7,173 nt of DNA from an uncultured Clostridia bacterium (GTDB taxonomy: Bacteria; Bacillota; Clostridia; TANB77; CAG-508), in assembly GCA_947628885.1 (NCBI GenBank), contig CANRBO010000066.1, positions 1-7,173 of the forward strand, read 5' to 3'. A program made the position numbers and the translations under genes. The notes beneath the pieces were generated by a model. That model saw only the letters and a program-made list of their open reading frames with translations. It was not told where the DNA came from and searched no databases. The first letter of the stretch is position 1, and each line of letters starts with the position of its first letter. Below are positions 1 to 5,909 of this stretch, piece after piece.

Positions 1-1740
1 TTTTTGTTTATATTGATTTGTTCAATATTCGTTTCAATACCACTAGTGAAATTTAATGTGCAATATGATGACGGGATTCAGCATATTGCAAGATTAATAG
101 AAACAATGAAATCAATTAAGCAAGGTGGATTATTTAATACTATAATGATAGATCTATGCAATGGTTTTGGCTATTCATGGAATCTATTTTATAGCCCGTT
201 TACAGCATATATGCCTTTGGTGCTTAAAATATTTGGTCTATCTTATGGACAAATATTAAAAGTATTTATGTTTCTAGTATCAATTGCTTCAGGCTATTCA
301 ATGTATTTTTTCATGAAAAAAATATTAAAAAATAGAGATATAGAAAATAAAAGGAAAAATTTTATTTCTATATTGGCAGCAGGACTTTATATAATGGCAC
401 CATATAGACTTAATGACATGTATATAAGAGTAGCTGTAGCTGAGCTTACATCATTTATATTTATACCAATTATATTTAATGGATTATATACAATTATAAA
501 CCAAAAACAGAAAAGTTTTATTTTGGCTTGGGGAGTAATAGGATTAATTCTTACACATACACTCATTGCATTTTATACTGCAATCTTCTGCATTATATAT
601 GTAATCGTAAATATAAAAGAAATAAAACTAAAGCAATTACTACAGCTCATATACAATGTAATCATAGCATTACTTATTACATCTTTTTATTGGGTTCCAT
701 TATTAGAAAGCAAACTTGCAACAAACTATGAAGTATTTAATATTAATCACATGTTTAGAAAAGATGTTTTAATACAATTAAAAGTCAAACCAATGGAATT
801 ATTATTCATAGAACATGATAGGATGGCTTATTTTATTGGTATCCCAGTTATTGCCGGATTATTATTAATTTTCTTCATGATAAAAAATAAGAAAATACAA
901 GACAAAAAGAATTATTATTTATTTTTAGTAGCAGGGCTTATATGTATAATACTAACACTAAACTTTATACCATTTGAGAATTTTCCAAACTTTATGACAA
1001 TGATGCAATTCTCATTTAGACTATTGGAATTTAGCACATTTTTTATAACCGTAATAGCAAGCTTGAATTTTGGATTGAGTTTTAAAAAATTTGGAATATT
1101 TCCTCTCATAGTTATTATTTGTGTTATGGCTGATTTACTAATTTTAATGATACCAAATATAAGCTTTACAAAGCCATATTTAGATGAATCAGAGCTTATA
1201 GAAGGAATGCCAGTTACTGAGCAAACAGGTAGGGTTCATGCGGGTTGTGCAAGTTTTGAATATTTGCCAACCAAAGCTTTTAATAATAGAAGTTATATAG
1301 AAACTAGAGAAGATAATGTTGTTATTTTAAGCGGAGAAATGGAAATAAAAGATTATCAAAAAAATGGTACAAACTGTAGCTTTGATGTACGAGGAAGCGG
1401 AACAATTGAATTGCCTTATATATATTATATAGGATATACAGCAAAAATAAATGGAAAAAAAGTAAATATAACTGAATCAGATAATGGATTTTGCCAAATA
1501 GAAATTAATACGATAAATAATGCATTAGATTCAAAAGTAAATACGTTAAATAATTATTTAGATACAGAAGTTAATACATTAAGTAGTACTTTAGATAATG
1601 AAGAAAATAACTTCGAAAAAGTTGAGATTTCTTATACAGGAACGGCGGCAATGAAAATAACATTGGGTATAAGCTTGATAAGTTTCGTTTATTTATTATT
1701 AGCTGAATTTAGAGATAGAAATTCAAAAGTAAGGAAATAG
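1..1740 (+). CDS. Polytopic membrane protein, PTPS-related/YfhO-like family (5' partial)
   Basis: The reading frame is open to the left edge, so the true start is probably upstream. A TTG at position 4 is the first possible start inside the window, but no ribosome site can be seen for it. Residues below count from that TTG. About ten hydrophobic segments are visible (for example 2-17, 119-135, 147-167, 213-231, 275-294, 303-320, 362-384). A non-membrane, beta-rich C-terminal part follows (about 390-548), and then a last membrane helix (about 550-568) with a basic tail. The first segment is followed by YDDGIQHIARL (21-31), matching the acidic D-x-x-x-H-x-x-R motif after helix 1 in large membrane proteins annotated as 6-pyruvoyl-tetrahydropterin synthase-related. 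By inference these have a GT-C glycosyltransferase-like fold and act on envelope glycans; no reaction can be assigned. Despite the family name, nothing suggests pterin chemistry. Three 11-residue repeats interrupt the C-terminal domain (see separate entry). Confidence 0.75.
   Translation, partial: FLFILICSIFVSIPLVKFNVQYDDGIQHIARLIETMKSIKQGGLFNTIMIDLCNGFGYSWNLFYSPFTAYMPLVLKIFGLSYGQILKVFMFLVSIASGYSMYFFMKKILKNRDIENKRKNFISILAAGLYIMAPYRLNDMYIRVAVAELTSFIFIPIIFNGLYTIINQKQKSFILAWGVIGLILTHTLIAFYTAIFCIIYVIVNIKEIKLKQLLQLIYNVIIALLITSFYWVPLLESKLATNYEVFNINHMFRKDVLIQLKVKPMELLFIEHDRMAYFIGIPVIAGLLLIFFMIKNKKIQDKKNYYLFLVAGLICIILTLNFIPFENFPNFMTMMQFSFRLLEFSTFFITVIASLNFGLSFKKFGIFPLIVIICVMADLLILMIPNISFTKPYLDESELIEGMPVTEQTGRVHAGCASFEYLPTKAFNNRSYIETREDNVVILSGEMEIKDYQKNGTNCSFDVRGSGTIELPYIYYIGYTAKINGKKVNITESDNGFCQIEINTINNALDSKVNTLNNYLDTEVNTLSSTLDNEENNFEKVEISYTGTAAMKITLGISLISFVYLLLAEFRDRNSKVRK
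1504..1602 (+). repeat. Three in-frame 33-bp tandem repeats (11-residue units) in the membrane protein
   Basis: Three consecutive units encode INTINNALDSK, VNTLNNYLDTE and VNTLSSTLDNE. Neighbouring units agree at 25 of 33 bases by hand count, so the repeat is visible in the DNA and not only in the protein. The spacing of I/V, L/I and L residues fits an 11-residue (hendecad) coiled-coil pattern. The block lies between NGFCQIE and KVEISYTGT, strand-like stretches I would expect to be joined by a short turn. It therefore looks like an expansion in a surface loop just before the last membrane helix. Confidence 0.8.
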
Positions 1741-1807
1741 TGTGTTCAAGTTATTATTAAATGAAATTTGTTTAATCAAACAATTGGCTTATAAAAATTA
1801 ATGTGAT

Positions 1808-1895
1808 ATAGGGAAATAATTGGTCAAGTGAAAAAATAAATACAATAGGAAAATAATGGTCAATTGAAAAAGTAAATGCAATAGGGAAATAATGG
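1808..1895. repeat. Imperfect 36-37 bp tandem repeat, about 2.4 copies
   Basis: Units begin at 1808, 1845 and 1881 with ATAGGGAAATAAT or ATAGGAAAATAAT, continue with TGGTCAA(G/T)TGAAAAA and end in TAAAT(A/G)CA. The third copy stops after the first 15 bases. The unit length is not a multiple of three in the first copy and no gene covers it. It fills the space between the membrane-protein gene and the promoters of the next gene. No clear terminator for the membrane-protein gene was found in 1741-1807, only a weak 6-bp hairpin at 1768-1783 without a T run. Confidence 0.8.
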
Positions 1896-1904
1896 CAACA
1901 ATTT

Positions 1905-1944
1905 TTGACAAAAACTTGAATTTTTAGATAAAATATGGTATAAT
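1905..1944 (+). promoter_or_regulatory. Two overlapping sigma-A type promoters for the 100-residue gene
   Basis: TTGACA (1905-1910) is followed after 18 bases by TAAAAT (1929-1934). A second pair is TTGAAT (1916-1921), 17 bases, then a perfect TATAAT (1939-1944) preceded by TGG, an extended -10 (TGn). The second would start transcription near 1951, giving a leader of about 50 bases. Which of the two is used cannot be told from sequence. Confidence 0.75.
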
Positions 1945-2000
1945 TATTAATAGATTTCGTTTTGACGCGAAAAATATAACTTTTAGGAAGGGACTTTATT

Positions 2001-2303
2001 ATGCGGAAGATAGAAACATTGCCGGAAGAACTGGTGTTTGTTATGTCTGACGGTCATCAAGGAGCTCGCAGTTGTATGCTTGAGCTTATGTTCTATGACG
2101 AAAATGCTGTGGAAAACCTATTATTTCTATATGAACATGGAATATACGGTGAAAAACTGTACAAACTTTGGAGAGACTGTTGTTTCAAAAATACTAATAT
2201 TTTAAAGAAAACAATTAATGCTTTCCAAAGAGGAGAGTTCTCGAAAGAAAGAATTAACGAGAACTTATCTAGCCTCTACGCGAGGCCTTTCGTATTTAAT
2301 TAG
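2001..2303 (+). CDS. Small soluble protein of unknown function (100 residues)
   Basis: I do not recognise a named family. The ATG is set by a strong ribosome site, AGGAAGGG (1985-1992), eight bases upstream. The protein has no signal peptide or membrane segment. It looks mostly helical, with a Leu/aromatic-rich middle (about 38-58), a Cys pair in LWRDCC (56-61) plus Cys25, and a charged C-terminal helix ending in SSLYARPF (90-97). Over 2041-2280 it has about 35% G+C (83 of 240 bases counted by hand), above the neighbouring der gene (about 27% in one 60-base sample). Its own promoters upstream and a strong terminator just after the stop make it a one-gene transcript, separate from der. That arrangement and the good ribosome site argue that it is a real, expressed gene. 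The Cys pair could bind metal or form a disulfide, but nothing else supports that. Confidence 0.8.
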   Translation: MRKIETLPEELVFVMSDGHQGARSCMLELMFYDENAVENLLFLYEHGIYGEKLYKLWRDCCFKNTNILKKTINAFQRGEFSKERINENLSSLYARPFVFN

Positions 2304-2308
2304 TTCTG

Positions 2309-2344
2309 AAGAGAGAAACTTTGATAAGTTTCTCTCTTTTTCTT
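2309..2344 (+). terminator. Rho-independent terminator of the 100-residue gene
   Basis: A perfect 13-bp stem (2309-2321 with 2326-2338) closes a four-base TGAT loop. The descending arm runs into TTTT (2338-2341), then CTT. It begins six bases after the stop codon at 2303. Confidence 0.93.
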
Positions 2345-2371
2345 GAAAAAATATATTTTTTGTAGTAAAAT
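2343..2371 (+). promoter_or_regulatory. Sigma-A type promoter of the der-plsY(-gpsA) operon
   Basis: TTGAAA (2343-2348), a 17-base spacer and TAAAAT (2366-2371) lie directly behind the terminator, about 36 bases before the der start. The position between a strong terminator and a housekeeping gene supports it, although the -10 differs from consensus at one base. Confidence 0.65.
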
Positions 2372-2407
2372 TAATTTGTAAAAAATAAGGCAGGAGAAGG
2401 TGAAAAA

Positions 2408-3739
2408 ATGTCAAAGCCAACAGTAGCAATAATAGGAAAACCTAATGTGGGAAAATCAACCTTTTTTAATTATCTAATTGGAGAAAGAAAAGCAATAGTA
2501 GGCGATACTCCTGGGATGACTAGAGATAGGATTTATGGAGAAACTAATTGGAGAGGAAGAAAATTCACTTTAATTGACACAGGTGGAATTGAAGAAAAAA
2601 GTGAAGATGTCATCTCATCACAGATGTTAATACAAGCCGAAATAGCAATAGAATTATCTGACTTAATTATTTTTATGACAGATGTTAAAACAGGGGTAAC
2701 AAGCGTAGATAAAGAAATAGCATTAATGCTAAAAAAGGCAAATAAGAAAATCATTTTAGTATGTAATAAAGTTGATGATTTTAAAAAGTTAGAAAATGAT
2801 ATATATGAATTTTATAATTTAGGCTTAGGAGAACCTCATCCAATCTCATCGGCTAATGCAAAGGGAATAGGTGATATCTTAGATATTATTTACGAGGAAT
2901 TGCCAAAGCAAGATGATGAGGACGAAGAAGATGACAAAATTAAAGTAGCAATAATAGGGAAGCCTAATGTGGGAAAATCATCATTAATAAATAAAATATT
3001 AGGAGAAAATAGATTAATTGTAAGCACCATAGCCGGAACAACTAGAGATGCAATAGACTCTGATTTTGAAAATGAACATGGAAAATATACTTTTATAGAT
3101 ACTGCAGGGTTAAGAAGACACAGCAAGGTTGAAGAAGATATTGAAAAATATAGTATATTAAGAACAAATCTAGCAATAGAAAGGGCAGATGTTTGCATTT
3201 TAATGATAGATGCAAATGAAGGCATAACAGAACAAGATACTAAAATCGCAGGACTTGCTCATGAAGCGGGAAAAGCAGTTATTATTGCAATTAATAAATG
3301 GGACGAGTATAATAAAGAAAATGGAACATTGGAATCATATACAAAAGACGTATATAATAAATTAGCATATTTATCTTATGCTCCAATAGTTTTCATTTCA
3401 GCAAAAACAGGACAAAGAGTAGAAAAATTATTTGAAATGATTAATAAAGTGTCAAACTTTAATTCAATGAGAATATCTACTTCAGACTTAAATGAATTGT
3501 TGGCAGAAGCTATTTCAATAGTACAACCACCAACAGATAAAGGAAGAAGACTAAAAATATATTATATGACACAAGTCAGTACAAAGCCTCCAACTTTTGC
3601 GGTTTTTGTTAATAGTAAGAAATTATTTCATTTTTCTTACGAAAGATATTTAGTAAACAAACTAAGGCAAGAATATGATTTTTGCGGAACACCAATCAGA
3701 ATATTAGTTAGAGAAAGGAAGGAAAAAGATGATGATTAA
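2408..3739 (+). CDS. der: Ribosome-assembly GTPase Der (EngA), double-GTPase
   Basis: Der is an essential GTPase that binds the maturing 50S ribosomal subunit. It is unusual in having two GTPase domains in tandem, and both are intact here. Domain 1 has the P-loop GKPNVGKS (10-17), the switch I region with TPGMTRD (34-40), DTGG (57-60), NKVD (120-123) and an SSAN (147-150) G5-like loop. Domain 2 has GKPNVGKS (184-191), AGTTRDAI (209-216), DTAG (231-234), NKWD (296-299) and SAK (331-333). An acidic linker, DDEDEEDD (169-176), joins them. The C-terminal part (about 352-438) fits the KH-like RNA-binding domain, including FVNSKKLFHFSYERYLVN-type sequence. The length of 443 residues is normal for Firmicutes. 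The start follows AGGAGAAGG (2392-2400). The gene ends in GAT-GAT-GAT-TAA, and this same stretch supplies the ATGATG start of plsY. Confidence 0.98.
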   Translation: MSKPTVAIIGKPNVGKSTFFNYLIGERKAIVGDTPGMTRDRIYGETNWRGRKFTLIDTGGIEEKSEDVISSQMLIQAEIAIELSDLIIFMTDVKTGVTSVDKEIALMLKKANKKIILVCNKVDDFKKLENDIYEFYNLGLGEPHPISSANAKGIGDILDIIYEELPKQDDEDEEDDKIKVAIIGKPNVGKSSLINKILGENRLIVSTIAGTTRDAIDSDFENEHGKYTFIDTAGLRRHSKVEEDIEKYSILRTNLAIERADVCILMIDANEGITEQDTKIAGLAHEAGKAVIIAINKWDEYNKENGTLESYTKDVYNKLAYLSYAPIVFISAKTGQRVEKLFEMINKVSNFNSMRISTSDLNELLAEAISIVQPPTDKGRRLKIYYMTQVSTKPPTFAVFVNSKKLFHFSYERYLVNKLRQEYDFCGTPIRILVRERKEKDDD

Positions 3740-4376
3740 TTATTTTGTAGTAGCTATCATAGCTTATTTAATTGGAAGTATTAGTTTTTCAGTAATTTTT
3801 ACAAAGAAATTTGCTGGGTTTGATGTGAGAGAAAAGGGAAGCGGAAATGCTGGAACGACAAATGTTCTAAGAACTGCAGGAAAAGGCATAGCAGCTTTTA
3901 CATTATTATGTGATATCCTAAAAGGAGTAGTTGCAATACTAATTGCATTATTAGTAGGAGAAATGATAAAAGCTGATGCAAAAGTTAGAGCCATATTAGT
4001 TCAGATTGCAGGAGTATTCGTAATTGTTGGACATACTTTTCCAATATTCTTCAAATTCAAAGGTGGAAAAGGAGTTGCAACAGCTTTAGGCGTAATTTTA
4101 ATGGTGAACTGGGAAGTAGGATTGATTTGCTTAGTTTATGCTTTAATACTTATGGCATTATCGAGGATGGTATCACTTGGCTCAATTGCAACGTCTATAC
4201 TATTTCCAATACTTTGCATATTCTCAACAACAAATTATTTAGTTGGTGGTCCAGAAGCGCATTTTGCTTATGTAATTTTTTCTATAATAATGGCAATAAT
4301 AGTTATATTCAATCATAGGGAAAACATTAAAAGGTTAGCAAATGGCACAGAAAACAAAATTAGCTTTAAGAATTAA
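3729..4376 (+). CDS. plsY: Acyl-phosphate:glycerol-3-phosphate acyltransferase PlsY
   Basis: PlsY is an integral membrane enzyme that transfers the acyl chain from acyl-phosphate (made by PlsX) to position 1 of glycerol-3-phosphate, the first membrane-bound step of phospholipid synthesis. The three cytoplasmic family motifs are present: GSGNAGTTN (37-45), GHTFPIFFKFKGGKGVAT (101-118), which holds the Gly-rich phosphate-binding loop, and HRENIKRL (196-203). About five hydrophobic segments separate them (for example 5-22, 54-79, 87-103, 121-147, 177-195). The length of 215 residues is typical. The gene overlaps der by 11 bases. The ribosome site AGGAAGG (3716-3722) lies inside der, six bases before ATG 3729 and nine before ATG 3732, so either ATG may be used. 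The overlap implies co-transcription and probably translational coupling with der. Confidence 0.97.
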   Translation: MMINYFVVAIIAYLIGSISFSVIFTKKFAGFDVREKGSGNAGTTNVLRTAGKGIAAFTLLCDILKGVVAILIALLVGEMIKADAKVRAILVQIAGVFVIVGHTFPIFFKFKGGKGVATALGVILMVNWEVGLICLVYALILMALSRMVSLGSIATSILFPILCIFSTTNYLVGGPEAHFAYVIFSIIMAIIVIFNHRENIKRLANGTENKISFKN

Positions 4377-4391
4377 TTTTATTTATTATAT

Positions 4392-4587
4392 AACTATTTA
4401 AAATATTATAGTTAAAGCAACCGCGCAGCGCTCAACCGGAGCGTTAGCGCAGGGCGAATGAAGCAAATTTCATACAAGCGCCGAATGGCATTATGTAAGC
4501 TTTATGAAGTAAATTAATTGCAAAGCCATGAAGGCATAATGGAATTTGCGACAGCAAGGTGCAAAAACTATAATATTTTAAATAGTT
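4392..4587. mobile_element. 196-bp fold-back element with perfect 22-bp terminal inverted repeats (MITE-like or structured RNA)
   Basis: The 22 bases at 4392-4413 are the exact reverse complement of 4566-4587. Each end is also partly self-complementary (AACTAT at one tip, ATAGTT at the other). The interior (4414-4565) has 69 G/C in 152 bases (45%), reaching about 55% in 4414-4480, against very AT-rich flanks. Inside are a second hairpin (GCGC 4423-4426 with 4447-4450, CGCT 4429-4432 with AGCG 4440-4443) and an 11-bp long-range arm (4463-4473 with 4539-4549, one G-U). No protein-coding frame is convincing. No target-site duplication longer than one base (T) is seen at the ends. A non-autonomous inverted-repeat element fits best; a structured RNA or regulatory region is the alternative. 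It occupies most of the plsY-gpsA gap. Confidence 0.65.
4546..4574 (+). promoter_or_regulatory. Candidate outward promoter at the right end of the fold-back element, facing gpsA
   Basis: TTGCGA (4546-4551), a 17-base spacer and a perfect TATAAT (4569-4574) would start transcription near 4581, about 78 bases before the gpsA ATG. The -10 lies within the right terminal repeat and the -35 in the interior. The left end has the same TATAAT on the minus strand, but its nearest -35 (TTGAGC) is 19 bases away. The -35 matches consensus at four of six bases, so this is a candidate only. Confidence 0.45.
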
Positions 4588-4658
4588 TTAAAAATATATT
4601 AATAAAATAATTTTAATAAATTGCTTTTATAAAGTAATTTAGAAAGGATTTGGTACAA

Positions 4659-5651
4659 ATGAGTAAAACAATTGCGATTATTGGAAGTGGAAGCTGGGGC
4701 ATGGCGCTTGCAAATCATCTTGGAGAAAATGGCAATACAATTAAAGTGTGGTCTTTTTCTGAAGAAGAAAGGGACATCATAAACAATCAACATACATGCA
4801 AATTTATACCTGAAATGACGGTAAATGAAAATGTATTTTGTTCTACAAATATACAGGAAATAGTTGAAGGAAGTGATTTTATTTTACATGTTACACCTTC
4901 GAAATTTACTAGAAATGTTTTCAAAACTTATAAAGATTATGTAGGTACAAAACCAGTAATAATATGCTCAAAAGGATTGGAAAATGAGACTTTGGAAACA
5001 CTTGACAATGTTCTTTTGGATGAAATGCCTAATGCAAGAATTGCTGTTTTGTCAGGTCCAAGCTATGCAACAGAAGTAATAAATCATATACCAACAGCGA
5101 TTATATTGGCTTCTCATGATGAAAATATACTAGATGAGATTCCTGAAATATTTTCAAATGAATATATGAGAGTTTATAAATCGACTGATGTAACTGGAGT
5201 TGAAGTCGGTGGAGCTTTCAAAAATATAATTGCTTTTTGTGCAGGAATTGCATCTGAATTAAATTTAGGAATAAATGCTCAATCTGCATTAATTACAAGA
5301 GGTTTAGCAGAAATATCTAGGTTAGGAACAAAAATGGGTGCTGATAACGACACATTTTATGGATTATCAGGTCTTGGAGATTTAATATTGACTTGCACTA
5401 GTGATGAATCAAGAAATAGACGTGCAGGAAAGCTTATCGGTAAAGGTTTAACTCAAGAGCAAGTACAAAATGAAATTGGTATGACAATTGAAAGTATTGA
5501 TAACATTAGCATTGCAAAAAAGTTATTAGATAAATACAATGTAGAAATGCCAATTGTAAATGCAGCTTATGATGTATTAAACAATAATTTAGAACCTAAA
5601 GAAGCTGTAAGACAATTAATGACAAGAGAATTAAGATTCGAAAATGAGTAA
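4659..5651 (+). CDS. gpsA: Glycerol-3-phosphate dehydrogenase [NAD(P)+]
   Basis: GpsA reduces dihydroxyacetone phosphate to sn-glycerol-3-phosphate with NAD(P)H in the cytoplasm. Its product is the substrate of the PlsY encoded upstream. I chose ATG 4659 (330 residues, normal for the family): AAAGGA (4643-4648) lies ten bases upstream, whereas an in-frame TTG at 4650 directly abuts that site. The N-terminal Rossmann fold carries GSGSWG (9-14), then HVTPS (77-81), SKGLE (104-108, Lys105) and LSGPSYATEV (131-140). The helical C-terminal domain has GVEVGGAFKNIIA (180-192) with the presumed catalytic Lys188, and GLSGLGDLILTCTSDESRNR (235-254), including the Arg-Asn-Arg coenzyme site. One small departure is MTIESI (275-280), where I recall an EG pair in most relatives; Glu278 is kept and Gly is Ser. 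It may be transcribed with der-plsY or from the promoter-like sequence in the fold-back element. Confidence 0.97.
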   Translation: MSKTIAIIGSGSWGMALANHLGENGNTIKVWSFSEEERDIINNQHTCKFIPEMTVNENVFCSTNIQEIVEGSDFILHVTPSKFTRNVFKTYKDYVGTKPVIICSKGLENETLETLDNVLLDEMPNARIAVLSGPSYATEVINHIPTAIILASHDENILDEIPEIFSNEYMRVYKSTDVTGVEVGGAFKNIIAFCAGIASELNLGINAQSALITRGLAEISRLGTKMGADNDTFYGLSGLGDLILTCTSDESRNRRAGKLIGKGLTQEQVQNEIGMTIESIDNISIAKKLLDKYNVEMPIVNAAYDVLNNNLEPKEAVRQLMTRELRFENE

Positions 5652-5769
5652 TACTTTTAGCAACTTCAGAAGATAAAATATAACTAAAAATCTTTGTAAA
5701 GTATGCAACAAAATATGTAATAAATGCAAAATGTAAAGTAAATTGAATATAAAAAAGAAAATTAAGAAT

Positions 5770-5848
5770 AATAAACTAAAATAACAAACTAAAGTAATAA
5801 ACTAAAGTAACAAACTAAAATAATAAATAAAAACAATAAATTAAAAAT
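5770..5848. repeat. 13-bp tandem repeat array, about six units
   Basis: Four close copies of AA(T/C)AAACTAAA(A/G)T run at 5770-5782, 5783-5795, 5796-5808 and 5809-5821. Two decayed copies follow (5822-5834 and a 14-base copy 5835-5848). Position 3 alternates T, C, T, C, hinting at a 26-bp higher-order unit. The array contains almost no G, so as RNA it would be unstructured. The rest of the gpsA-downstream gap (5652-5769) shows only a weak promoter-like pair, TTGTAA (5694-5699) and TGTAAT (5716-5721) with a 16-base spacer. No convincing gpsA terminator was found. Confidence 0.85.
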
Positions 5849-5854
5849 AAAAGA

Positions 5855-5909
5855 ATAAACCCTCTAAAATTTTGTAATAATAATAAAAACAAGATTTTGG
5901 AGGGTTTAT
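5855..5909 (+). promoter_or_regulatory. 21-bp hairpin burying the ribosome site and start codon of the next gene
   Basis: Bases 5855-5875 pair with 5889-5909 in an unbroken 21-bp stem (19 Watson-Crick and 2 G-U pairs) with a 13-base A-rich loop. The descending arm contains the ribosome site GGAGGG (5899-5904) and the first two bases of the ATG at 5908. In this fold the start site is closed. It could be an RNA switch (thermosensor, ligand, protein or antisense-opened) or a DNA operator. It is a poor intrinsic terminator because only TTTAT follows the G run. Confidence 0.7.

Noticed and set aside
1768..1783. Possible terminator after the membrane-protein gene
   Set aside because: Only a 6-bp A-T rich stem (TTGTTT with AAACAA) and no following T run.
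1955..1972. Small hairpin (TTTCG with CGAAA) in the leader of the 100-residue gene
   Set aside because: Five base pairs only, and it does not cover the ribosome site; not enough to call a regulator.
2890..3225. 111-residue minus-strand reading frame within der
   Set aside because: It is a shadow of the der coding sequence. Its Ser run is the complement of the acidic linker codons, and it has no ribosome site or promoter.
4650..4658. TTG start adding three residues to GpsA
   Set aside because: The TTG sits two bases behind the AGGA ribosome site, too close to use. The ATG at 4659 has proper spacing and gives the usual N-terminus just before the Rossmann motif.
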